Below are positions 22,974-31,689 of a DNA stretch of 38,259 bases, one piece after another. Source of the DNA: an uncultured delta proteobacterium (GTDB lineage: Bacteria; Desulfobacterota; Syntrophia; Syntrophales; Smithellaceae). Positions within the stretch are counted from its first letter, which is position 1. Every line of letters begins with the position of its first letter. The notes beneath the pieces were generated by a model. It searched no databases, was not told the origin of the DNA, and saw only the letters and a list, made by a program, of their open reading frames with translations. The position numbers and the translations under genes are program-made. The stretch is from NCBI GenBank assembly GCA_903907985.1, contig CAIVQG010000044.1:1-38259 (forward strand), given 5' to 3'.

Positions 22974-24035
22974 CTAAGAGGTATGCCTCTCGTGCTGAAC
23001 CAGTAATGTTCTCGTGGGGTAGGCAAATTCAATTCCGGCCTCTTGGAAACGGCGGAACATTTCCAGATTGATCGCTTGTTGTATGTCCATATAAACATTA
23101 TAGTTCTGGCTTTTTACAAAATATACAACTTCATAATTGAGAGATGAATCACCATACTCTTTAAAATGAACGCGGTCAAATCGCACCTTTTCCTGTTTCA
23201 GAATTATCTCCTTTAATATATTGTTGATTAGCGGCAATTTTTCCGCAGGCGTCTGGTAGGTAACTCCGAAACCAAATAGAATGCGTCTTTCCACCATCCG
23301 TTTAAAATTCTGTATGCGGCTCTTGAGCAAATCATTGTTAGAAAAAATAAGTTGTTCACCACCCAGGCTGCGCAGCCGGGTGGTTTTCAGGCCTATGTGT
23401 TCGACGGTTCCCTTCAACTGATCGACAACAATGAAATCTCCTACAACAAATGGTTTGTCAATGACAATGGATAAAGAGGCAAACAGATCGCCTAGGATAT
23501 TCTGGGCAGCTAGAGCTATGGCAATACCGCCGATTCCCAACCCGGCAACCAGACTCGTGATATTGACACCCAGATTATCGAGTACCAGAAGCAGGACGAT
23601 CGACCACAACAGAAGCTTGCTGATAAAACCGAGAACGGAAATAGTGGTGGTGCTGGCGGCGTTATCCGCCATACGTTTTCTTACGTTTACGCTGATGACA
23701 AAACTGATTCCCCTGCCCACCCAGAAGGCAATCTGGATAATCACCACAACAAAAAATATTTTATTCCCTGCTTTAAGTATATTCGGCTGCAGGACAATAA
23801 ATTTTGAACCAATATAAACGGCTACAAAGAAAAGGAATAATAGGTTGGTTTTAGAAAGGACGGCCAGTAGTAGGTCGTCGATTTGCGTTTCGGTCCGTTT
23901 GGCCAGGCAGGATAAACGCCGCAGGATGATTTTTTGTATAAGTATCAATGTCAGGAAGGCTACACACATCACGCCCAGAGCGATAAGCCAGGTTTGTAAA
24001 GTATTGCCGAAGAATATATTTGTCAAAAACGTCAT
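22974..24035 (-). CDS. MscS-family small-conductance mechanosensitive channel
   Basis: I start at the ATG at 24035, which follows GAGGAG by 6 nt; the longer frame from 24071 overlaps the upstream gene and lacks that site. The 353-residue protein has four to five membrane segments in its first 170 residues. The pore-lining segment SLVAGLGIGGIAIALAAQNILGDLFASLSI follows, then the beta domain (KPFVVGDFIVVDQLKGTVEHIGLKTTRLRSLGGEQLIFSNNDLL). A cytoplasmic alpha-beta domain ends the protein. It relieves turgor on membrane tension. It starts 11 bp after the exporter-methyltransferase gene and probably shares its message. Whether it acts with the product of the operon is unknown. Confidence 0.93.
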   Translation of the reverse strand: MTFLTNIFFGNTLQTWLIALGVMCVAFLTLILIQKIILRRLSCLAKRTETQIDDLLLAVLSKTNLLFLFFVAVYIGSKFIVLQPNILKAGNKIFFVVVIIQIAFWVGRGISFVISVNVRKRMADNAASTTTISVLGFISKLLLWSIVLLLVLDNLGVNITSLVAGLGIGGIAIALAAQNILGDLFASLSIVIDKPFVVGDFIVVDQLKGTVEHIGLKTTRLRSLGGEQLIFSNNDLLKSRIQNFKRMVERRILFGFGVTYQTPAEKLPLINNILKEIILKQEKVRFDRVHFKEYGDSSLNYEVVYFVKSQNYNVYMDIQQAINLEMFRRFQEAGIEFAYPTRTLLVQHERHTS

Positions 24036-24046
24036 GCTAATCTCCT

Positions 24047-27000
24047 CTATGATTTCTTTCCCACAAACCATTTTTCTTCCACACCGGCCGTTGGTGATGC
24101 GGAAACGGTAACATCATATCCGGCCCTTGTCATGAAAGCAGCAATCTCTTTTTCATTGCGGAAACGTTCCGGTGTGTGAGCATGTCTTAAGCGGAATGAT
24201 TCGATCCAGCGTTTCCAGGGTACTTTTATGTCCGAAGGAACAGTTGCGCGGATGAGCAGAGTACCATTTGCCTCCAGTTTTTCATTAATCCGACGCAATA
24301 CCGTTTGCAGTTCATCATCGGAAATCAAATGCAGCATATCCAGCATGATAACGTAATCGACTTCACCGTCAACAGAAGGCAAATCGGGAGCTCTACCCAC
24401 TTCCGCCTTGCCGCGGTCACCGATAACCCGAGATGCTATACGCACTCTCTCCTCATCCGGTTCCAGACCATAGACTTTTGCCGCGGGATAAATTTCCAGC
24501 AGCCATACTGCCGGAATTCCATAACCGCAACCGATATCTATTATTCTGCGGGGTTTGCGCACATACTTGTCCAGTTCTTTAAACATCGGATCAATCTTCA
24601 TTTTAAACCGGGCAAATAGCCTGGGATAAGCTTCCAGATGACGGTAACGCAAAATTGCCCGGCGCAAATGCTTTTTTGAACCGGCCTCAAGAGGTCCTGA
24701 CGGAAAGGTAAACGGCGCATATATTTTTTTCATCAATGAAGGCAGAATGAAATAAGCTCCAGTGATGGAATAACCTATGCCCAAAAGAGAGGTAAGCCCA
24801 ATGCTGTGCAGAAGGGAGTGCGAGGCAAAGGCCAGTACTCCAAAGCCGATCAGTGTTGTGAAGGAGGCGAGAAACATCGCCATTTTAATTGTATCCAGTG
24901 CCGGATGGTTTTCATCGCGATATCGCTGATAGAAACAAGCATAATAAATGGAGTAATCAATCCCCATTCCCATAATGACAATCCAGAGCATGATACTCGG
25001 TATGTCCAGCGGATGCCCGATAATCTTCAGTGTCCCCAGTGTTGACACCAGAGCAAAAGCGATGGGCGCAAGCACGGCCAGTGACAGGAGCCAGTCCAGA
25101 TAAAATAAAAATACGACCAGCACAATGCCAATGCTGGTAATCAGCGCAATTTCGAGAAAGATTCTCTTAAGGGAGTCCCCCAGTCTTTTGTTAAATAAGC
25201 CGACATCAAATATCTTGGCCAGGCCAGTAGGGACAATACGGGAGACGAAATCATCCGCATCATAAATTTTACCGGTTGCCAGTAAGCTCAGTTGGGTAAA
25301 ACCGGCCGGTCCCTTTGTAATTCCGAAAAATTCAAAATACTTTTCCGGTATTTCTCCGGGTTGCGGATTTTTATTGTTGATGATTTCCCAGAATGGATTA
25401 AAAGCGCCTGAGGAAAAACCGGTCTCCCGCGCCGCCGCATTAATATCAAACTTCAGTTTGGCCAAACGTTTCGGAGTCCAGAAATTGCGCCAGGCTTCGA
25501 AGTTCTCTCGGCCCCGCTCGGGAGAGGGGAACAGCAAAGAAGGAAGAAATGCGGCAGATAGTTTGCCTGCTTGCACATCTTTTGTTAATAGCGGCAGCAA
25601 CTGATCATTCTTCTGCTGCAATTGGGAAATATCCGGAGCCTGCAAGAACACATAACACTTGCCGGAAAGATCACCCCATGTTTTCTGGATATTATTTTCG
25701 GCCGTTATGGTCTCTTTGCTCAGGGAGTTCATCGAGTTGATATCGACGTTGAACACCGGCCGGGCAAAGAAAAGCATCACCAAACCAAAGGCCAGCGCGG
25801 CAATCAACTTCCATCTTGCCGGGGCGGCAATATTTTTTATAGTATTGAACAACAAGAGATTGCTCAGTCGCTGAGCGGGAGGCATTGTGGGAAATATTAT
25901 GGGGAAAATAAAATGAACAAATAGCAATGCAAATGTTACGCCGAGTGCGGAAAAAACGCCGATTTCCGCCAGTATTTTAAAATCACTGATCAGCAGCAGA
26001 AGAAAGGCGCCAACTGTAGTCAATACAGCCAGAAGTTCCGCCGACCACACTTCCCGCGCTACCTGTTTGCCGTAAGTTTCTTTCGGCTGATCTAAAAAAA
26101 GTAAATAGGTAATTCCCAGATCCACTGTAAAGGCCATAATGGCTCCGCCAAAACCAACAGCCAACATGGACATGGATTTAAAGAAAAAAGAACAAACAAA
26201 CAAAGCAGCAATAGCCCCCACAGTTGATGGCAGAAGAGCCAAAAGGCCAATGAGTGGCCGGGGAAAGGCAAATAAAAGTAAAAGGGCAATACCCAGAGTG
26301 GTTAAGACAATGGCGATATGCGTATCACGCTTGGCGGTAGTTTCATTATCCAGAGCAGCACGGTAGGCGCCTACGGAATTGAGCGAATATTTTTCGCCTT
26401 TTAATGCCGGAACTGACGGCAATTCCTTCTCTATGTCTTTAAGAAGCGCCGATATTTTGGCACCGATAGCAGTATCCGTTCCCGATCCGGCAATTTTCGC
26501 GATAATGAGGACGTGTCGGCCGTCTTCTGAAATTAATTGACCCTGATAGAATTGGGCCTTACTGGCAGGCATAAGTGCGGATAGTTGCCGCAGGACAATT
26601 CCGGAAAAACCGAGTGGATCACTGGCGATCATTTCAGCTCGGCCGATTCCTTCGAGTTGTTCCAGGCTCTGTTTGTTGCGGATAAAAGCCTCTTTAATCC
26701 GGTTCGTCTCCAGGAGTGGTTTAATTTCTGCTTCCAGTTTTTCAGCATGAAAGAGAAGCGGGAGACTATTTGTAACATGAGTCATCAACTCCGGGAAATA
26801 CCTGGCCTCGTCATTAATTCCCACTTTGGCAAAAAGACCGCTTTTGTTGAGCTTGTCTGTGATGATTACAGCCGCCCCGGCCAGTTTGTCTCTATCCGCA
26901 TCAGCCGACTCATTGCTGAGATCAATAAACAACCGGTCCTGAATGGGTAAATGTTTGATAATCTGGCGGGCATCGGACAGTACCGGATCGCTTTGCGGCA

Positions 27001-27121
27001 TTGATTCCAGAATGTCGGTTTCAATTTTGAGATAGTTGGATTCCCAGACAAATAACAGCGCCACGGCAAAAGCAACTATTACAACTATCGGCCATTTTAT
27101 TTGATATTTACGTAGTGACAT
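24047..27121 (-). CDS. MMPL/RND-type exporter fused to a SAM methyltransferase domain
   Basis: The ATG at 27121 (a TTG at 27130 is less likely) starts a 1024-residue protein. Residues 1-795 are an RND/MMPL transporter, with a first membrane helix, an external domain, and two blocks of membrane helices. The first block includes SMLAVGFGGAIMAFTVDLGITYLLFL and the second WIVIMGMGIDYSIYY; both carry the Gly-Asp proton-relay type motif. From about residue 795 comes a linker, then a class I methyltransferase with motif I RRIIDIGCGYGIPAVWL (about 858) and YGLEP, and DYVIMLDMLHL. The last part ends at the stop 24047. MMPL exporters move lipids or polyketide-type products to the periplasm. Encoding a methyltransferase in the same chain suggests modification on the cytoplasmic face during export. 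It is the first gene of the long operon. Confidence 0.9.
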   Translation of the reverse strand: MSLRKYQIKWPIVVIVAFAVALLFVWESNYLKIETDILESMPQSDPVLSDARQIIKHLPIQDRLFIDLSNESADADRDKLAGAAVIITDKLNKSGLFAKVGINDEARYFPELMTHVTNSLPLLFHAEKLEAEIKPLLETNRIKEAFIRNKQSLEQLEGIGRAEMIASDPLGFSGIVLRQLSALMPASKAQFYQGQLISEDGRHVLIIAKIAGSGTDTAIGAKISALLKDIEKELPSVPALKGEKYSLNSVGAYRAALDNETTAKRDTHIAIVLTTLGIALLLLFAFPRPLIGLLALLPSTVGAIAALFVCSFFFKSMSMLAVGFGGAIMAFTVDLGITYLLFLDQPKETYGKQVAREVWSAELLAVLTTVGAFLLLLISDFKILAEIGVFSALGVTFALLFVHFIFPIIFPTMPPAQRLSNLLLFNTIKNIAAPARWKLIAALAFGLVMLFFARPVFNVDINSMNSLSKETITAENNIQKTWGDLSGKCYVFLQAPDISQLQQKNDQLLPLLTKDVQAGKLSAAFLPSLLFPSPERGRENFEAWRNFWTPKRLAKLKFDINAAARETGFSSGAFNPFWEIINNKNPQPGEIPEKYFEFFGITKGPAGFTQLSLLATGKIYDADDFVSRIVPTGLAKIFDVGLFNKRLGDSLKRIFLEIALITSIGIVLVVFLFYLDWLLSLAVLAPIAFALVSTLGTLKIIGHPLDIPSIMLWIVIMGMGIDYSIYYACFYQRYRDENHPALDTIKMAMFLASFTTLIGFGVLAFASHSLLHSIGLTSLLGIGYSITGAYFILPSLMKKIYAPFTFPSGPLEAGSKKHLRRAILRYRHLEAYPRLFARFKMKIDPMFKELDKYVRKPRRIIDIGCGYGIPAVWLLEIYPAAKVYGLEPDEERVRIASRVIGDRGKAEVGRAPDLPSVDGEVDYVIMLDMLHLISDDELQTVLRRINEKLEANGTLLIRATVPSDIKVPWKRWIESFRLRHAHTPERFRNEKEIAAFMTRAGYDVTVSASPTAGVEEKWFVGKKS

Positions 27122-27230
27122 GCAAACCAAGAAATTTATGCAGTTTTTAGTCTAAAAAGCTGTCTTTCTAAACCATATTTCCCGCCTTGCCGCAAGCTAA
27201 AAGAAACTTCATTAATTGTTTCTGCTGCTA

Positions 27231-27264
27231 CTGTAAAGTTTACAGTCTATTATTACATTGCCAA
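27231..27264 (-). promoter_or_regulatory. promoter/operator region of the biosynthetic operon
   Basis: A perfect 15-bp palindrome CTGTAAAGTTTACAG lies at 27231-27245. A matching half-site CTGTAAAGT occurs at 27284-27292, 53 bp away, close to five DNA turns. On the minus strand TTGGCA (27264-27259) and TAAACT (27242-27237) make a 16-bp-spaced sigma-70 candidate that the palindrome overlaps. This is 110-145 bp upstream of the exporter start. Repression by an unknown dimeric regulator is a reasonable inference. Confidence 0.5.
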
Positions 27265-27300
27265 TCATACAGGCGGAAATTCTCTGTAAAGTAACTATCC

Positions 27301-27760
27301 ATTTATCATGCATTCCCGATCGATGATAATACCGTGGCGTCAGTGAAACTCCAATTCTACAAGCGAAGCATATAACCTAAAGGTCACCAGTCGGAATTGG
27401 TAAGTTGAACTAAAGAAATTTTACTAAAATGCCGATTACAGTATCAAACGGGTGATCTGGGGTGTTTGTGAACCGATCATAAAGCGGAATCGAACAAAAT
27501 TAAAATTACAGCGGTTTACCACGGGTTTTGTCCTGTCAAACCGAAATAAATTATTTCGCGATTCCAGCCATAATGACCTAACGGCACTTACGGAACTCGT
27601 AACCTCTCGGGGTGTTTCTCCGGGGGGTATTTTTTTGCTCCTTGCGACCACATATATATTTTTTATAGTAAAACCCAGAAATGTGATAATATATAGATTA
27701 CTAATAACTGGCGAAATATTATGCTTTAGTTAATGAGTCACGATTAATCGAGAACTGCCA
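27301..27760. other. non-coding stretch with tandem hairpins upstream of the REC-TPR operon
   Basis: No protein-coding gene is convincing here; two short overlapping ORFs on opposite strands (27452-27733 plus, 27436-27651 minus) have no recognisable family. The stretch holds an inverted pair CCAATTC/GAATTGG (27351-27357, 27394-27400), a hairpin CGGTTT-N20-AAACCG (27512-27543), and directly after it a palindrome CGAAATAA-A-TTATTTCG (27542-27558). An extended -10 candidate TGTGATAAT at 27682-27690 lacks a good -35. The DNA could be an RNA leader or an old element remnant. Confidence 0.5.
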
Positions 27761-29392
27761 ATGAAACCTGATCCCCAACAGAAAATCAGTCTGAAAAATA
27801 AAAAAGTGCTCGTTGTCGATGATTTTTTTAATTTTCGTCTGACATTGAAAAATATGCTTCGTTCCTTTGGAGTTATGTACCTTGATGATGTTGCCACCGG
27901 AGAAGAAGCAATCGGGAAAATGTCCGTACGCAGATATGACATTATTCTCTGTGATTACAATTTAGGACAGGGAAAATCAGGTCAGCAGGTTCTGGAAGAG
28001 GGCAAATTTCGCGATTATATTCATTACTCCACGATTTTTATTATAGTTACGGCGGAAAACACTCTGGAAATGATTATGGGTGCGGCAGAATATCAACCGG
28101 ACGATTACCTAATGAAACCTTTCCCCAAAGAACTCCTGGAAAAGAAGCTAAAACATCTTATGGAAAAGAAGGAAAATCTTACAGACATTGAAAAGGCTCT
28201 GGCTGTAAACAACTATGCCCAGGCGATTTCACTGTGTGACGATCTGATAGCAAAGTCTCCCCGCAACCTTTCGGAAATAATGAAACTCAAAGGTGAAATT
28301 CTGCTGAAAAATGGTGCATATTATGAGGCCGCAGAATTTTATGATAAAATTCTGCTGATGGGAAACGTGGCCTGGGCAGCTCTAGGGCGGGGCAAAACCT
28401 GCTTGATGACCGGACAATATCCGGAAGCTAAAAATATCTTTGAGGGCATTATTGCTAAAAATGATAAAATAATGTCTGCTTATGATTATCTCGCCAAAAC
28501 ACTGTTAAAAATGAATAACCCCGTAGATGCCCAAACAGTGCTGATGAAAGCAACGACCATCTCGCCGCACGCCATCCTGCGGCAAAAGAATCTGGGAGAT
28601 ATTGCCTATCGTAACGAAGACTATTCCATTGCCGAAACCGCCTATAAATCGGCAGTCAAACAGGGGGAACATTCCTGTTATAAGAGTCCGGGAGACTATA
28701 CCAATCTGGCCAAGTCTATAATCCACGGTGACAATCCGGAAGAAGGGTTAAATGTTCTTGCTCGTGCGCGGAAGGTTTTTCCGGAGGATAATGAAGCAGG
28801 GCTGAATATCACCATAACAGAGAGCTATGTTTATAAAAAACTGAACAGGGATAACGAAGCTCGCAGCGCGATGACCGCAGTGCAAAAAATCGTGGAAGAT
28901 TTAGCCGGAAATATTCCTGTCGATCTGAAACTCGAAATGGCCAGAGCTTATATTATTAACGGCGATTACAAAAAAGGTACGGAAATTATCAAGCATGTAG
29001 TCCAGGATAATCATGACAACAACGAAATGCTGGACAATGTCCGCATGGTATTTCGGGAAACCGGCATGGAAGATAGCGGCCGGAAAATTATCGAAGATAG
29101 CAGGCAGGAAATAATTCGGTTGAATAATGAAGGTGTCAAACTGGCAGCAGACGGCAAGCTGACGGAAGCTATTGCTTACTTTGAGAGAGCTGCCGCGCGT
29201 TTGCCGGAAAATAAAATCATTAATGCTAATGCGGCGCAGATTCTTATGCGTTTCATGAAAGAAAAAGGCGTCAGTGAACAAAGCTTGAATAATGTCAAAA
29301 CTTATCTTGACAGAGTAAGAAAAATTGACGAAACTTTTAAAGATCTTCCGATGCTCCTGGCAATGTACAATGAACTGGCTCCTGAGGATTAA
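27761..29392 (+). CDS. receiver-domain response regulator with TPR array
   Basis: The 543-residue protein has an N-terminal receiver domain with the acidic pair DD (20-21), phospho-acceptor D65 in ILCDYNLGQG and K119 in YLMKPFP. No DNA-binding or enzymatic output domain follows. Residues about 150-520 form tetratricopeptide-type repeats (for example AAWAALGRGKTCLMTGQYPEAKNIFEG, and a last one IIRLNNEGVKLAADGKLTEAIAYFERAAARLPE). It should act through protein-protein contacts that change on phosphorylation. The histidine kinase gene starts 2 bp after its stop, and a TPR gene follows, so a private signalling unit is likely. Confidence 0.93.
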   Translation: MKPDPQQKISLKNKKVLVVDDFFNFRLTLKNMLRSFGVMYLDDVATGEEAIGKMSVRRYDIILCDYNLGQGKSGQQVLEEGKFRDYIHYSTIFIIVTAENTLEMIMGAAEYQPDDYLMKPFPKELLEKKLKHLMEKKENLTDIEKALAVNNYAQAISLCDDLIAKSPRNLSEIMKLKGEILLKNGAYYEAAEFYDKILLMGNVAWAALGRGKTCLMTGQYPEAKNIFEGIIAKNDKIMSAYDYLAKTLLKMNNPVDAQTVLMKATTISPHAILRQKNLGDIAYRNEDYSIAETAYKSAVKQGEHSCYKSPGDYTNLAKSIIHGDNPEEGLNVLARARKVFPEDNEAGLNITITESYVYKKLNRDNEARSAMTAVQKIVEDLAGNIPVDLKLEMARAYIINGDYKKGTEIIKHVVQDNHDNNEMLDNVRMVFRETGMEDSGRKIIEDSRQEIIRLNNEGVKLAADGKLTEAIAYFERAAARLPENKIINANAAQILMRFMKEKGVSEQSLNNVKTYLDRVRKIDETFKDLPMLLAMYNELAPED

Positions 29393-29394
29393 TC

Positions 29395-30087
29395 ATGACT
29401 GTTAAAATGGACTTTTCGGACATTCTGGCTTCGACGCTGCATGACACCAAAAATTCGCTGGGGCTTCTCTTTAACAATCTGGAAGACATAATTGCCAATT
29501 GTCGTGAGCAGAACTGTCCTTCTCATGTCGAATTCTACAACCTGCAATATGAAATTAAACGTTTAAATAACAGTTTAATCCGCTTGCTTTCCCTTTACAA
29601 GGCGGAAAAATCTCAACTGGCCATTAATATCGACTATCATTCGATTCGGGATATTCTGGAAGATGTCTCCATCCAGCATGAAGCACTTTTGAATGCCCGG
29701 GGGATAAAAATAGAAACGGATTGTGACCCGGCCCTTTTCTGGGCCCTCGACCGCAGCCTTATTGCCGGAGTTCTTGATAACGTTATCAATAATTCCTTCC
29801 GCTATACAAAAGAAAAGGTTAAGATCAGTTCCAGTGTGGAAAGCGGCTACCTTGTGATGCGGATTGAAGATGACGGTGCCGGTTATCCACCATCTATGCT
29901 TTTTAATGAAAAAAATAATCCGAAATTTAAAAAGGGAATAGATTTCCAAACCGGCAGCACAGGACTTGGAATATATTTCTCCGAAATGGTTTCCGCTATG
30001 CATGTGAAAAACGAAAAAAATGGTTTTATATCCATTGTCAATGGTGGCACGCTAAACGGCGGAGTTTTCTCTATTTACATACCTTGA
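29395..30087 (+). CDS. small cytoplasmic histidine kinase
   Basis: The 230-residue protein lacks membrane segments. The H-box is at its N-terminus, with His16 in TLHDTKNSLGLL. A helical dimerisation part follows, then an HATPase domain with N-box NVINNSFRYT, G1 DDGAGYP and G2 GSTGLGIYFSEM. It should phosphorylate the receiver-TPR protein whose gene ends 2 bp upstream. With no sensor domain of its own, input may come from the TPR proteins on either side. Length is near the minimum for a histidine kinase. Confidence 0.88.
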   Translation: MTVKMDFSDILASTLHDTKNSLGLLFNNLEDIIANCREQNCPSHVEFYNLQYEIKRLNNSLIRLLSLYKAEKSQLAINIDYHSIRDILEDVSIQHEALLNARGIKIETDCDPALFWALDRSLIAGVLDNVINNSFRYTKEKVKISSSVESGYLVMRIEDDGAGYPPSMLFNEKNNPKFKKGIDFQTGSTGLGIYFSEMVSAMHVKNEKNGFISIVNGGTLNGGVFSIYIP

Positions 30088-30102
30088 ACTGGGCAAAGAC
30101 AA

Positions 30103-30921
30103 ATGGCTGCAAAGATATCCAACATCAGTGAACTTTTCCGTCGCTTTCATGCGTGTGAATTGTATGTTAAGCAAGGCAAGATTGCGGCCTGCTTAATTTC
30201 CTTTAAAGAAATCATCGATCGCATGCCCGCTATTCCCATGACCGACAAGGAGAAGAAAGAGCTCCATGAAGGCATCGAAGGATTTCTGAAAAGTCTTTCC
30301 GCACATAAAAAATTCAAAGAAATCTTCGGCGAGTTCACCTTTGGAGATACCGATCTGGCTACAAATCTGGAATTCATAAAAAGCATGATTGTTGCCCAGG
30401 AAGAGGAAATTGTACAAAAAATAGAAAGGGACGAAGAGGCCGCCGAAGCGCAAAGACTGGAAATGGACCGGGAAAAAGAAGCCAAGCAAGAAGAAATGCG
30501 CAAAAAAATCGAGCAGGCCATTGTGTTCATCGATCAGGAAAACTTGCCGTCGGCGCTGGAGATCATCAAAGAGAGTGAAGAAATTCGGGAAGCCGTCGCT
30601 CTTCACTATAACGACGCGGGCATGCAGTACCGAGCGACAAAATCATATAATGAAGCCGTCAAGAACTATTCCAGAGCACTGCTTATCTCACCGGAGGATG
30701 AAAATCTGCATTATAATATGGCTCGAGCCTATTTTGAGGAAGGCAAGCGAGACAAGGCAGAAGAATTCCTGGACAAGGCACTGAAATTAAATCCGGAATT
30801 TAAAGAAGGTAAATTGCTTTATGAATACCTGCTGAAGCTGGATCAGGCTCAAGCTAATAGTAGTGGCAGCGGGAAAAAATCAGGAGGGTTTTTCCAAAAG
30901 CTCTTTTCTTCAAAAAAGTAA
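30103..30921 (+). CDS. TPR-repeat protein
   Basis: The 272-residue soluble protein has a helical N-terminal part (ELFRRFHACELYVKQGKIAACLISFKEII). A charged coiled-coil section at about 105-145 (EEEIVQKIERDEEAAEAQRLEMDREKEAKQEEMRKK) follows. Two or three tetratricopeptide repeats lie at about 185-262 (LHYNDAGMQYRATKSYNEAVKNYSRALLISP, then LHYNMARAYFEEGKRDKAEEFLDKALKLNP). The end is Gly/Lys-rich with KSGGFFQKLFSSKK. It starts 16 bp after the histidine kinase gene on the same strand. A scaffold role in the same signalling unit is likely by position, not proven. Confidence 0.9.
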   Translation: MAAKISNISELFRRFHACELYVKQGKIAACLISFKEIIDRMPAIPMTDKEKKELHEGIEGFLKSLSAHKKFKEIFGEFTFGDTDLATNLEFIKSMIVAQEEEIVQKIERDEEAAEAQRLEMDREKEAKQEEMRKKIEQAIVFIDQENLPSALEIIKESEEIREAVALHYNDAGMQYRATKSYNEAVKNYSRALLISPEDENLHYNMARAYFEEGKRDKAEEFLDKALKLNPEFKEGKLLYEYLLKLDQAQANSSGSGKKSGGFFQKLFSSKK

Positions 30922-30936
30922 ATTACTTGCAGCCTT

Positions 30937-31689
30937 CTAGTAGGACCAGAATTTTTTATTATGCTTCTTCATTTCGGCAATTGCTCTATAAAGCTGGAGA
31001 GAGTCGAGCATGCCCTGCTCAATAAAATATCCCCCTATTTGCGGCTGAATGGTCCGCTGGCGGTCGAGCAATAACAATAATTGATATTTAGAAATGTAGC
31101 CGCGGCGCAGCGCACACTCGCCGAATTTCTCGCCGTAACGGCGGGAACGCAGAACATCCAGAATATCAGCACCCTCTATCCATCCCCAGCTTGCGGCAAT
31201 GGAGCCGACGGATGGCCGCTGCAATCTTTGCCAGACAATTGCCTTAATCATGCTGGCCAGGGAAATATGCCCGGCATAGTAAAGATATTGGCCGAACAAA
31301 AGTCTTCGCGACGGCATCCTGCCCCGATACGAAGGCTCGGTTTTGGGACTGTGTGTTTTCCGGCGAGCGGCCGGCTTCACTGGAGACTGCCTGCGTTTAT
31401 AGATTGCACCGGTTTCATCGAGAGAGTATTTCCAGGGGCAACTCAGAAATTCCTGCAAAAGCTGGTAGGCCAGGTTGATCTCTTTAAAACGTGTTTCCAT
31501 GAAATCCGCCTGACCCTCAAGTAAAACAGCGCGATCAGGGTGAGTCTCCAGCGCCTTTTTCCGATAGGCCGCTTTCACACCCGCTGGCTTCAGGTAGCGG
31601 AGAAACTCGACAGATACGTCGATATCCGTCCCGAATAGAGATTCGCAGGCCTTAAATAAATCATCTCTTGATACTTCGGCAGCGTCCAA
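30937..31689 (-). CDS. J-domain protein with unassigned C-terminal region
   Basis: The frame starts at a TTG at 31689; a stop codon lies two codons upstream and no ATG is near. AAGGA sits about 9 nt before it. The 250-residue protein has a DnaJ-type J domain in its first 85 residues, with HPD at 50-52 (KKALETHPDRAV). A basic linker follows (KRRQSPVKPAARRKTHSPKT). The last 125 residues form a conserved-looking helical region (RRLLFGQYLYYAGHISLASMIKAIVWQRLQRPSVGSIAASWGW). J domains stimulate DnaK-type chaperones, so this protein should bring a DnaK to a specific client. It converges on the TPR gene 15 bp away. Confidence 0.85.
   Translation of the reverse strand: MDAAEVSRDDLFKACESLFGTDIDVSVEFLRYLKPAGVKAAYRKKALETHPDRAVLLEGQADFMETRFKEINLAYQLLQEFLSCPWKYSLDETGAIYKRRQSPVKPAARRKTHSPKTEPSYRGRMPSRRLLFGQYLYYAGHISLASMIKAIVWQRLQRPSVGSIAASWGWIEGADILDVLRSRRYGEKFGECALRRGYISKYQLLLLLDRQRTIQPQIGGYFIEQGMLDSLQLYRAIAEMKKHNKKFWSY

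Noticed and set aside
27452-27733. 93-codon plus-strand frame before the REC-TPR gene
   Set aside because: No ribosome site, no family pattern, and an overlapping frame on the other strand; kept only as non-coding stretch.
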